Assembly: GCA_025928185.1 (NCBI GenBank)
Contig: JAICKA010000003.1
Coordinates: 1-64,000, forward strand
From: Gemmatimonadaceae bacterium
Lineage (GTDB): Bacteria; Gemmatimonadota; Gemmatimonadetes; Gemmatimonadales; Gemmatimonadaceae
Length of the DNA stretch: 64,000 bases
Direction of reading: 5' to 3'
Shown: piece after piece, positions 44,030 through 52,208 of the stretch
Position numbering within the stretch: the first letter of the stretch is position 1
Layout of the letters: each line of letters begins with the position of its first letter
Translations under genes and position numbers: made by a program
Notes under the pieces: generated by a model
Database searches by the model: none
Told to the model about the DNA's origin: nothing
The model's input: the letters and a program-made list of their open reading frames with translations, nothing else

Positions 44030-44038
44030 TGTGGATAA
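44030..44038 (-). promoter_or_regulatory. Perfect consensus DnaA box upstream of ftsZ
   Basis: The plus strand reads TGTGGATAA, the exact complement of the consensus DnaA box TTATCCACA. It lies 35 bases after the ftsA stop and 157 bases before the ftsZ start. A single box in a very GC-rich sequence suggests a DnaA-controlled promoter rather than an origin. Confidence 0.6.
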
Positions 44039-44177
44039 GTCGCACGAAAATTCCGTGTGATTCTTTCCGCGCTGCATCGTCTGAAAATTGGGGTAGTTGG
44101 ATCGCCAGAAAGCATTATATTGCCCGAGCCGAGACAGCACTCCTTCCCGCTGTTCCCGATCATTCCAACCTCGAAGT

Positions 44178-44189
44178 ACGGAGCTCCGT
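44178..44189. other. Palindrome over the ftsZ ribosome-binding site
   Basis: ACGGAGCTCCGT is a perfect 12-base palindrome that includes the only GGAG ahead of the ftsZ ATG at 44195. It could be an operator or fold to hide the ribosome-binding site. Confidence 0.45.
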
Positions 44190-44194
44190 TCTCA

Positions 44195-45373
44195 ATGATT
44201 TTTGAGTTCGAGGAGAGCGCGACCCAGAACGCCCGCATGAAAGTGGTGGGCGTCGGGGGTGGCGGCGGCAACGCCGTCAACCGGATGATCGACGAGCATC
44301 TGGATGGCGTGGAGTTCATCTCGATCAACACCGATGCGCAGGCGCTGCTGACGTCGAAGTCCGATATCAAGGTGCAGATCGGCAAGAAGCTGACGCGCGG
44401 GCTTGGCGCCGGTGCGCGGCCGGAGATCGGCCGTCAGGCCATCGAGGAGAATCGCGACGAAGTGAGTCGCGCGCTGACCAGCGCGGACCTGGTGTTCATC
44501 ACGTGCGGCATGGGCGGCGGCACCGGCACCGGCGCGGCGCCGGTCATCGCCGAGCTGGCGCGCGAAGCCGGCGCGCTCACCGTGGGTATTGTCACCAAGC
44601 CGTTCCTGTTCGAGGGTCGCAAGCGCATGCGTCAGGCGGAGCAGGGTATCGCCGACATGCGCAAGAACGTCGACACCATGATCGTCGTGCCGAACGAGCG
44701 GCTGCTGGCCGTCGTCGGCAAGGGCATCCCATTCCAGGACGCGCTCAAGAAGGCGGACGAAGTGCTGCTGCACGCTACGCAGGGCATCTCGTCGCTCATC
44801 AGCGTCACCGGTCTGGTGAACGTCGATTTCGCCGACGTGCGCACCGTCATGCAGGCTGGCGGCTCGGCGCTCATGGGCACCGGCGTCGGGCGCGGTGAGA
44901 ACCGCGCCATGGAAGCCGCGCAGCAGGCGATCGCGTCGCCATTGCTGGACAACGTCAGCATCTCGGGCGCAAGCGGCGTGCTGGTGAACATCACCGGCGG
45001 CGCCGACCTCACGCTCGGTGAAGTGCACCAGATCAACGAGATCATTCACGACGCCGTCGGCGACGACGCGGAAATCATCTTCGGCGCCGTGCACGAGCCG
45101 GCGATGCAGGGTGAGATTCGCGTCACCGTGATCGCCACGGGCTTCGATCGCGCGCTGCAGGTCGGCACGCCCATCTCGTCCCCCGCCCAGCCAGTGACCG
45201 CGCCCAAGGGCTCGCCGGTCATTCCATTTCCCGCCAACCGCCCGGCGCGCGTAACTGGCGCGGCGCCGCGCACTCCGGAACAGCCGCGTGTTACGCGGAC
45301 CCCGCCTGACAAGTCAACGCAGGATCTCAGTGACATGGAGATTCCGACGTTTATTCGGAGACAGATGGATTGA
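44195..45373 (+). CDS. ftsZ: Division GTPase FtsZ
   Basis: A 392-residue tubulin-like GTPase. Start chosen at 44195 ([21 protein letters not shown]), which aligns with family N-termini. Earlier in-frame codons would run through the intergenic control region. GTP loop GGGTGTG (107-113), synergy-loop segment [11 protein letters not shown], a Pro-rich C-terminal linker, and the conserved C-terminal peptide EIPTFIRRQ that binds FtsA. The stop overlaps the TTG start of the M23 peptidase. Confidence 0.97.
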   Translation: MIFEFEESATQNARMKVVGVGGGGGNAVNRMIDEHLDGVEFISINTDAQALLTSKSDIKVQIGKKLTRGLGAGARPEIGRQAIEENRDEVSRALTSADLVFITCGMGGGTGTGAAPVIAELAREAGALTVGIVTKPFLFEGRKRMRQAEQGIADMRKNVDTMIVVPNERLLAVVGKGIPFQDALKKADEVLLHATQGISSLISVTGLVNVDFADVRTVMQAGGSALMGTGVGRGENRAMEAAQQAIASPLLDNVSISGASGVLVNITGGADLTLGEVHQINEIIHDAVGDDAEIIFGAVHEPAMQGEIRVTVIATGFDRALQVGTPISSPAQPVTAPKGSPVIPFPANRPARVTGAAPRTPEQPRVTRTPPDKSTQDLSDMEIPTFIRRQMD

Positions 45374-46647
45374 AGAAGCTCGGCATCGTACGTATCGGAG
45401 TGTACTCCCTCGTCGCGCTGGCCCTTGCCGGCGCGCTTCGCTTCACCCCTCGGCTGCCTGACACCGACGCGAAAGCGGCCGACGTGATGATCACCCAGGC
45501 GGCCACGCCGGCCTGGAAGCTGCGCTACGACACGTTGGAGAGCGGTGAATCGCTCGCCAAGCTGCTGCAGCGGGACGGCATGAGCGACGAATCGGCCTCG
45601 CATGCGCTGCGCGCCGCGACCGAAGACGCCACGCTCGATCCGCGCCGTATCCCGGCGGGCATGCCGGTCACCATGAAATCGGCGGCGGCGGACTCCGAGC
45701 CGTCCGAGGTCACGCTGCAGCTGGCGATCGACCGCGTCGTGCGCCTGACGCGCACCGGCGACACATGGACCGGGAAGGAAGTACGCCTCCCCTGGACGAC
45801 GGATACGATCATCGTCGCGGGAACGATCACATCGAATCTGTACGACGCGGTCGACGCGAGCGCGCCGACGCTGCCGGCAAGTGCACGCCAGCAGCTGACG
45901 TGGACGATCGCTGACGACGTCTATCAGTACCGCATCGACATGAGCCGCGACCTCCAGCCGGGCGATTCGTTCCGCGTGGCGGCCGAGCGTTCCGTCGCTC
46001 CGAATGGCGCGGTGCGAATCGGCAAGGTGGTCGCGTCGACCTTCACGCTCTCCGGCAAGACCATCGCCGCGGTGCACTTCAACAGCAAGGGATCGAGCGG
46101 CGAGTACTACGATCAGGACGGCCGCTCAATGCGGTCGGCATTCCTTCGGGCCCCGCTGTCGTTCCGTCGCATCTCGAGCGTGTTCGGCATGCGTGAGCAT
46201 CCGATTCTTGGCATCGTCCGCGCGCACAAGGGCACTGACTACGCCGCGGCAGCCGGCACACCGGTGCGCGCGATCGGTGATGGCGTCGTCGTACGCAAAG
46301 GCTGGAGCAACGGGTACGGCAACCTGCTCGAGATCAGGCACCGCAACGGATTCCATTCGCGGTACGGACACCTGAGCCGCTTTGCCGCCGGTATCCATGT
46401 CGGCTCACGCGTGACGCAGGCGGAAACGATCGCCTACGTCGGCAGCACCGGTCTCGCCACCGGTCCGCACCTGCACTTCGAGATTCTGGTCGACGGCGTG
46501 CAGCGCGATCCGCGCAAGATCCTCGCGCAGATCAGCGGCGATCCGATCACCAAGTCCGAGCGTGCCGCGTTCGATTCGGTTCGCGACATGCTCCTTGGCG
46601 AGTTGGGTCAGCCGGTGAACGGCGTCACCAAGCTGGCGTCGCGCTGA
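45370..46647 (+). CDS. M23-family peptidoglycan endopeptidase, coupled to ftsZ
   Basis: A 425-residue envelope protein: N-terminal membrane/signal segment (about 5-24), an OapA/LysM-like region (about 45-100), a mixed domain, and the LytM (M23) domain with zinc ligands His286, Asp290 (HKGTD) and His369 in HLHFE, all present, so it is predicted active rather than a degenerate EnvC-type activator. TTG start at 45370 overlaps the ftsZ stop (TTGA). Likely splits peptide cross-links during septation. A hairpin terminator follows. Confidence 0.9.
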   Translation: MKKLGIVRIGVYSLVALALAGALRFTPRLPDTDAKAADVMITQAATPAWKLRYDTLESGESLAKLLQRDGMSDESASHALRAATEDATLDPRRIPAGMPVTMKSAAADSEPSEVTLQLAIDRVVRLTRTGDTWTGKEVRLPWTTDTIIVAGTITSNLYDAVDASAPTLPASARQQLTWTIADDVYQYRIDMSRDLQPGDSFRVAAERSVAPNGAVRIGKVVASTFTLSGKTIAAVHFNSKGSSGEYYDQDGRSMRSAFLRAPLSFRRISSVFGMREHPILGIVRAHKGTDYAAAAGTPVRAIGDGVVVRKGWSNGYGNLLEIRHRNGFHSRYGHLSRFAAGIHVGSRVTQAETIAYVGSTGLATGPHLHFEILVDGVQRDPRKILAQISGDPITKSERAAFDSVRDMLLGELGQPVNGVTKLASR

Positions 46648-46654
46648 TCGACTT

Positions 46655-46683
46655 CGAGTCGGCGCGCACGGCGCGCCGACTCG
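46655..46683 (+). terminator. Hairpin terminator at the end of the dcw cluster
   Basis: A perfect 13-base-pair stem (CGAGTCGGCGCGC with its complement) and a 3-base ACG loop, starting 8 bases after the M23 gene stop. There is no T run afterwards, so it may be factor-assisted. Confidence 0.7.
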
Positions 46684-46713
46684 CTCCACCACAATTCCGC
46701 TAGCTTACGCCGC

Positions 46714-48519
46714 ATGTCGCTGTGGCTGCTCGCGGTTGCCGCCGGTGTGCTGCTCGCCGTCATCCAGTATGGCTGGCGCGGGTTCGGCGCCGGCTGGTCG
46801 ACGCTTCTCCCCGCAATCCTGCGGATCGTCGCCATCACGCTGATCGTGGCGCTGCTGCTCGACGCGCCCGTCGCGCCTGCGCGCCGCGTGCCGAGCTGGG
46901 TCGCCATCGATGCGTCGATGAGCATGGCTCGCGGCGACACGGCACTTTGGCGCACTGCGCTCGATTCGGCGCGTCGCGTTCGCGCCGATTCGACGTTCGT
47001 GTTCGGCGATTCCGTGCGGCCGGCGTCATCCCGCTCGAAGGCCGCGTTGCCGCACGATCAGTCGTCGCTGCTGCGTCCCGCGGTGGAACGCGCACTTGGC
47101 GCCGGTCATCCGCTCACCGTCATCACCGATGGCGAGCTGGATGATGCCGATGCGGTTGCCTCGTTGCCGGCCGGCTCGCGGGTGATCGTGCTGTCACGGC
47201 CGGCGCGCCGCGACCTTGCCGCCGTGGCGATGGATGCACCGCGTGCGATCGTGAGCGGCGACACGCTCGAGGTGCATGTCGACGTCCAGGCCGGCGCTGG
47301 TGGTTCTGGCGCAGGTCGTGTGATGCTGTTTCTGGATCGCGCGGCGCTGGGAGACGCGGCCGTCGATTCGCTGCCCGCGTATGGTGAGCGGCGCGTCGAC
47401 ATCAAGCTGACGCCTACTGGCGCCGCCGGCCCAGCGGTGCTGCGTGCGGTCGTGGCATCGACGGCCGACGCCGAGCCGCGGAACGACACCCTGATCGCGG
47501 CGGTGGACCTGTCGCGTGGCGCGAGCGCGGTGTTCGTCTCGACCATTCCGGACTTTGACGCCCGCTACGCGCTCGCGGTGCTGCGCGGTGCACTCAGCAT
47601 TCCGACGCGCGGTTTTTTTCGGGTGGCACCGGGTGAGTGGCGGATCGACGGCGCGCTCACTCCGGTAACCGAAGCGGCGGTGCGCCAGGCGCTGCGCGAT
47701 GCGCCGGTCGCGATCATTCAAGGGGATACGTCCGCGTTCGGTCCGCCGCGCGCCGCAACGCTCGGCCCGGTCGCGTTGATGTCGAGCTCCGCGACGAGTG
47801 GCGAATGGTATCCGTCGGCCGCACCGCCGTCGCCGCTCGCTCCGGCGCTCGCCGGCCTGGTGTGGGACAGCCTTCCACCCGTCGCCGCGCCGGAAACACC
47901 GCCGCGCGGAACGTGGACCGGCCTCGAGGCGCGGCGAAATCGCGGCGACGAACGGCAAGCCATCGTCGTCGGCACGGACGAACCACGTCGCGTGGCGATC
48001 GTTGCCGCGTCCGGATTGTGGCGCTGGCGCTTTCGCGGCGGCACCTCGGCGGACGCGTTCACCGCACTGTGGGGAAGTATATTTGACTGGTTGGCCGCCG
48101 AGCGCGCGGATCGGCGCGCCGCGGTGCCGGACGAGCGGCTCGTCCGCGCGGGCGATCCAATCCGGTGGCGGCGGGGATCGCCGGCCGATTCCGTGGTCCC
48201 GCTCACGTTGCGTCGCCGTGGCGCGGCCCGCGTCGATACGATGACGCTCCGATTCGGCACCGACGTTACGATCGTGGAAACGCCGCCGCTCGCCGAAGGC
48301 ATCTACGACGTCACCACGCGCGGCGGCAACGCCGTGCTGGCCGTGAACGCCTCGCGGGAGTGGCTGCCGCGGCGACCGACCGTACCCGGCGGAGCCGTGC
48401 GCGGCCGGATCGCGGCCGCGAGCGTGCCGGGACTCCGGCAATTCGGCTGGATCTATGCGGCCGCGATCGTGTTGTTGTGCGCCGAGTGGCTGCTGCGGCG
48501 CCGAAAAGGAATGCGATGA
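46714..48519 (+). CDS. VWA-like membrane protein of unknown function
   Basis: A 601-residue protein with two N-terminal membrane helices (about 4-20 and 33-52), a large extracytoplasmic region and a C-terminal helix (about 575-592) ending in RRRKGMR. Residues about 60-160 have a VWA-like opening (AIDASMSMARG, DxSxS pattern) and a later ITDGELDD. This topology resembles the BatA/BatB-like and DUF4159-type proteins of Bacteroidetes and Gemmatimonadota. Function unknown; between the dcw cluster and ftsY. Confidence 0.72.
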   Translation: MSLWLLAVAAGVLLAVIQYGWRGFGAGWSTLLPAILRIVAITLIVALLLDAPVAPARRVPSWVAIDASMSMARGDTALWRTALDSARRVRADSTFVFGDSVRPASSRSKAALPHDQSSLLRPAVERALGAGHPLTVITDGELDDADAVASLPAGSRVIVLSRPARRDLAAVAMDAPRAIVSGDTLEVHVDVQAGAGGSGAGRVMLFLDRAALGDAAVDSLPAYGERRVDIKLTPTGAAGPAVLRAVVASTADAEPRNDTLIAAVDLSRGASAVFVSTIPDFDARYALAVLRGALSIPTRGFFRVAPGEWRIDGALTPVTEAAVRQALRDAPVAIIQGDTSAFGPPRAATLGPVALMSSSATSGEWYPSAAPPSPLAPALAGLVWDSLPPVAAPETPPRGTWTGLEARRNRGDERQAIVVGTDEPRRVAIVAASGLWRWRFRGGTSADAFTALWGSIFDWLAAERADRRAAVPDERLVRAGDPIRWRRGSPADSVVPLTLRRRGAARVDTMTLRFGTDVTIVETPPLAEGIYDVTTRGGNAVLAVNASREWLPRRPTVPGGAVRGRIAAASVPGLRQFGWIYAAAIVLLCAEWLLRRRKGMR

Positions 48520-48534
48520 CCGAACTGGAGTTGC

Positions 48535-49464
48535 ATGCGGATTCTGCGTAAGGCCGGCGACGTTCCGAAGCGCTCGCTCTGGCAACGGATCAAGGATGTC
48601 GCGCTCACGGACGTGGGCGTACTGGCGCGCGGCGGTGTGTCGGCTGGCTCGCTCGAGGAGCTCGAGCGGCTGCTGCTCGAGGCGGATTTCGGCGTGCCGG
48701 TCACGCTGCGTCTGGTCGCCGAGGTCGAGCGCCTCGCGGCGCGCGGTTCAGTAAAGACTCAAGAGCAATTTCACGAGGCGCTGGCGCGCGGCATCGAGGC
48801 GTCGCTGCGCGGCGGCAACAGCGATCCGGCGCTGCGCACCGCGAATGCGCCGCCGCTGATCGTGCTCATCGTCGGCGTGAACGGCGCGGGCAAGACCACG
48901 TTCATCGGCAAATTGAGCAGCCGTTTCATCGCCCAAGGCAAGCGCGTGATGGTGGCGGCAGGCGACACGTTCCGGGCCGGCGCGATCGATCAACTCCGGG
49001 TGTGGGCGGAGCGCACGGGCGCCGAGTTCGTCGGCGCCGCGGCCGGTGCGGATCCGGCATCCGTCGCGTTCGACGCGATCGATCGGGCAGTTGCGCGCGG
49101 CGCCGACGTGCTGATCGTCGACACCGCGGGACGGCTGCACACGAGCGAAGGATTGATGATCGAGCTGGAAAAGGTCGCGCGTGTCATTGCCAAGCGACTG
49201 CCCGGTGCGCCGCACGAAACGCTGCTCGTGCTCGACGGCACGATCGGCCAGAACGCCGTGCAGCAGGCGAAGACGTTTGCCGCGGCGGTCCCGGTCACGG
49301 GTCTCGTCGTGACGAAGCTCGATGGCACGGCGCGCGGCGGCGTGGTCGTGGCGGTGCACGAGGCCATCGACGTGCCGGTCAAGTTTCTCGGAGTTGGCGA
49401 ATCGGCGGCGGATCTCGTGACGTTCGACGCCGCGGCGTTCGCCCGGGAGCTGTTGGGGGAGTAG
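48535..49464 (+). CDS. ftsY: Signal recognition particle receptor FtsY
   Basis: A 309-residue SRP GTPase comprising only the N and G domains, without the long acidic A domain of E. coli FtsY. G1 is GVNGAGKTT (114-122), then DTFRAGAIDQL, VDTAGRLHT, and TKLDGTARGG for G4. The motif usually reading DATTGQN is DGTIGQN. It docks ribosomes with SRP at the membrane. ATG 48535 follows the VWA-like gene after 15 bases. Confidence 0.95.
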   Translation: MRILRKAGDVPKRSLWQRIKDVALTDVGVLARGGVSAGSLEELERLLLEADFGVPVTLRLVAEVERLAARGSVKTQEQFHEALARGIEASLRGGNSDPALRTANAPPLIVLIVGVNGAGKTTFIGKLSSRFIAQGKRVMVAAGDTFRAGAIDQLRVWAERTGAEFVGAAAGADPASVAFDAIDRAVARGADVLIVDTAGRLHTSEGLMIELEKVARVIAKRLPGAPHETLLVLDGTIGQNAVQQAKTFAAAVPVTGLVVTKLDGTARGGVVVAVHEAIDVPVKFLGVGESAADLVTFDAAAFARELLGE

Positions 49465-51564
49465 ATGGCCCAGATGCCGCAGCGGCGGGCGGGCACCGGC
49501 CAGCGGCTGTTCCTGGACACACCCGTTACGTACCTCAAGGGCGTGGGTCCGGCACGCGCCGACGCGCTGCGCCGCCTCGGCATCATTACCGCCGGCGATC
49601 TCCTGTTTCACGTGCCGCACCGCTACGAGGATGCGAGCACGATCTCGCCGATCAGCGCGCTGGAGCCCGGAATGCAGGGCACCATGATCGGCACCGTCAT
49701 CTCCAAGGGCGTGATCCCGACGCGGAAGGGCCTGCGGATCTTCCAGGCCGTGCTCCGTGATGAATCCGGCATGATGGAAGTCTCATGGCCGGGCCAGCCG
49801 TTTCTCGACCGGACGATCAACAAGGGCGATGCCCTGCTGGTGACCGGCACCGTGCGCTTCTTTCACGGCCGCCAGTTCCAGCCGCGGGAATTCGTGAACC
49901 TGGGCGACGACGCGGACACGGCGGCGGGGCGCGTGCTCTCGGTCTATCCCGCCACCGAGGGGCTGTCGTTCAAGCTGCTGCGCACGATCATCGAGACGCA
50001 TCTCGACGCGCTGCTGCCGCAGCTCGAGGAGTATCTGCCGGGCGACGTGTTGCGGGCTGCCGGCGTGCCGGGTATCGCCGACGCGCTTCGCATGGTGCAC
50101 CGGCCGGCCACGCTCGACGAAGCCATGCGCGGCCGGTCGCGCCTTGCGTTCGAGGAATTGTTCTTCGTCCAGCTGCTGCATCAGCGCGCGCGCGAGCTGG
50201 CTCGCGTGCACCGGAGCGGCATCAGCTTCGTCAATCGCCGCGCGCTCACGTCGCGCCTGCGCGAATCGCTGCCGTTTCAGCTCACCGCTGCGCAGGTTCG
50301 CTCCGTGCGCGAGATCTTCGCCGATATGTGCAGCGATCGCCGCATGCAGCGGCTGCTGCAGGGCGACGTTGGCAGCGGCAAGACGATCGTCGCGCTGTTC
50401 GCCGCGCTCCTCGCCATCGAGAACGGCTATCAGGCCGCGATCATGGCGCCCACGGAGTTGCTTGCCGAACAGCACGCGCGCACGATGACACAGCTCCTCG
50501 CGCCGCTCGGCATCGCGCCCATCCTGCTCACGGGCAGCTTGCCGGCACGCGAGCGGCGCGCGATCGCCGAGCGGCTCGCGAGCAGCGAGCCGGTGCTGGT
50601 CGTCGGCACGCACGCGCTGCTGGAGCAGACGACGACATTCGCGAAACTCGGCTTTGCCGCGATCGACGAGCAACACCGATTCGGTGTCGAGCAGCGCAAG
50701 GCGCTCGGCGCCAAGGGCGAGATGCCAGACGTGCTGCTGATGTCCGCGACGCCCATTCCGCGTTCTCTGGCGCTGACATTGTACGGCGACCTCGATCTCA
50801 GCCTGCTCGACGAGCGGCCGCCCGGCCGGCAGCCGGTGACCACCGGGTTGCGCCGCGAGTCGAGCCGCGCCCGGGTGTTCCAGTTCGTCGAGCGGCAGAT
50901 CGCGGCTGGACGCCAGGCGTACGTGGTGTATCCTGTGATCGAGGAATCAGAGAAGTCTGATCTCAAGGCCGCGACGACGATGTACGACGTGCTCTCGTCG
51001 GGTCCGTTCGCGGGCCGACGTCTCGCGCTGCTGCACGGCCGGGTGCCGGCGGACGAGCGCGATGCGATCATGCGCCGGTTTCGCGACGGCGAGATCGACG
51101 TCCTCGTGGCGACGACTGTCATCGAGGTCGGGATCGACGTGCCGAATGCGACCGTGATGCTGATCGAGCATCCGGAGCGGTTCGGTCTGTCGCAGTTGCA
51201 CCAGTTGCGCGGCCGGGTCGGCCGCGGCGCGGATGAATCGTTCTGCATTCTGCTCGGCGACGTGAGCCCCGACGCGGCCGCGCGGCTGCAGGTATTCGCG
51301 CGCACCGAAGATGGTTTCGAGATCGCACGCGAGGATCTGCGCATTCGCGGCATGGGCGACCTGTTCGGTGAGCGGCAGAGCGGAGTTCCTACGTTCCGGA
51401 TCGCCGATCCGCTGCGCGATGAAGCGCTGAACGAACGCGCGCGGGCCGCGGCCGAGTCATTGCTCGAGCACGACCCCGGGCTCGAGCAGCCGAGTCACGC
51501 CGGCCTTCGCCGCGTGCTTGGTGAGCGCTACGCGCGCTCGCTCGAGCTGTTTCGCGTCGGCTAG
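49465..51564 (+). CDS. recG: ATP-dependent DNA helicase RecG
   Basis: A 699-residue superfamily 2 helicase that remodels stalled replication forks and Holliday junctions. N-terminal wedge/OB domain with YLKGVGPARADALRRLGI, Walker A GDVGSGKT (300-307), DEQHRFG (401-407), and C-terminal motifs TTVIEVGIDVPNATVMLIE and QLRGRVGRG. It starts directly after the ftsY stop. Its TAG stop shares CTAG with the stop of the convergent lipoprotein gene. Confidence 0.96.
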   Translation: MAQMPQRRAGTGQRLFLDTPVTYLKGVGPARADALRRLGIITAGDLLFHVPHRYEDASTISPISALEPGMQGTMIGTVISKGVIPTRKGLRIFQAVLRDESGMMEVSWPGQPFLDRTINKGDALLVTGTVRFFHGRQFQPREFVNLGDDADTAAGRVLSVYPATEGLSFKLLRTIIETHLDALLPQLEEYLPGDVLRAAGVPGIADALRMVHRPATLDEAMRGRSRLAFEELFFVQLLHQRARELARVHRSGISFVNRRALTSRLRESLPFQLTAAQVRSVREIFADMCSDRRMQRLLQGDVGSGKTIVALFAALLAIENGYQAAIMAPTELLAEQHARTMTQLLAPLGIAPILLTGSLPARERRAIAERLASSEPVLVVGTHALLEQTTTFAKLGFAAIDEQHRFGVEQRKALGAKGEMPDVLLMSATPIPRSLALTLYGDLDLSLLDERPPGRQPVTTGLRRESSRARVFQFVERQIAAGRQAYVVYPVIEESEKSDLKAATTMYDVLSSGPFAGRRLALLHGRVPADERDAIMRRFRDGEIDVLVATTVIEVGIDVPNATVMLIEHPERFGLSQLHQLRGRVGRGADESFCILLGDVSPDAAARLQVFARTEDGFEIAREDLRIRGMGDLFGERQSGVPTFRIADPLRDEALNERARAAAESLLEHDPGLEQPSHAGLRRVLGERYARSLELFRVG

Positions 51565-52208
51565 AGCGGCGGCTTGCCGGGCGTCGGCTGCGCGAGCCGC
51601 CGGCGAATCCGCTCCAATTCCGCGTTGGCCTTGGCCAGCTCCGATTTCAACCGCTTGATCTCGGCGTCGGAGTCAGAATCGGGCGCCGACTTGGCCGCTT
51701 CGGCGCGCGCGTTCGCCGCATCAGACTTGGCGTTGGACGCTTGGGCTTTGGCGTTCGATGCGGTCGCCGTCGCGTCCTTCGCTTCGGCGAGGGCGCCGAC
51801 CGCGACGCGAGTGAGTCCCGCCAACTGGCCGGCCACGCGCCGCAACGACTTTGCTTCGACCACGTGCTGCCGCGCGCGCGGGTCGCTGAGATATCCGTCG
51901 AGTGATGCCATGGCCGTGGTCAGGGACAGGTCCGGATTGGACGGATCCATCGCGAACACCGCGCGCCAGTACGCAGTCTCCAACGCCTCAGGCGTTCCCG
52001 GATAAGCCGCCGCGAAGGTAGCGAGTACGCTGTCGGCGGCCGCAAACTCGGAAACGTTGGCGTCGGCTTTGGCCGTGGCGAGAGTGCGCGACCATGTCTC
52101 GGCCGAGGAGTCGTGCGAGCCGGTGAACGCCTGCAGACTGGCGCAGCCGCCGCTCGCCAACAAGGACAAGCTCACGAGCATTCGAGCACCGCGCGCGAAC
52201 TCTCTCAT
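51561..52208 (-). CDS. Putative outer-membrane lipoprotein paired with a sensor kinase
   Basis: A 215-residue protein. The start at 52208 (MREFARGARMLVSLSLLASGGC) gives a lipoprotein signal peptide with the lipid-accepting Cys near residue 22 (SGGC, an imperfect lipobox). The middle is helical and may contain a TPR-like pair; about 140-205 is an Ala/Lys-rich coiled coil, with a Pro-rich end. Its ATG overlaps the kinase stop (ATGA). The order resembles the qseE-qseG kinase/lipoprotein pair of enterobacteria, a positional analogy only. Confidence 0.68.
   Translation of the reverse strand: MREFARGARMLVSLSLLASGGCASLQAFTGSHDSSAETWSRTLATAKADANVSEFAAADSVLATFAAAYPGTPEALETAYWRAVFAMDPSNPDLSLTTAMASLDGYLSDPRARQHVVEAKSLRRVAGQLAGLTRVAVGALAEAKDATATASNAKAQASNAKSDAANARAEAAKSAPDSDSDAEIKRLKSELAKANAELERIRRRLAQPTPGKPPL

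Larger units (their letters stand above)
43996..44194 (+). promoter_or_regulatory. ftsA-ftsZ intergenic control region
   Basis: At 199 bases this is the longest gap in the dcw cluster and is AT-richer than its surroundings. It holds a perfect DnaA box, an AT-rich -10-like TATATT (44116-44121) without a well-spaced -35, and a 12-base palindrome over the ftsZ ribosome-binding site. A separate ftsZ promoter here is likely but not pinned down. Confidence 0.55.

Noticed and set aside
44030-44038. Replication origin at the DnaA box
   Set aside because: Only one box, no AT-rich unwinding region of useful size and no origin-associated genes nearby. A regulatory site is more likely.
44057-44194. An N-terminal extension of FtsZ starting at 44057
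   Set aside because: The frame is open but the extra residues ([12 protein letters not shown]...) are not FtsZ-like and run through the likely promoter region. ATG 44195 matches the family start and has a GGAG upstream.
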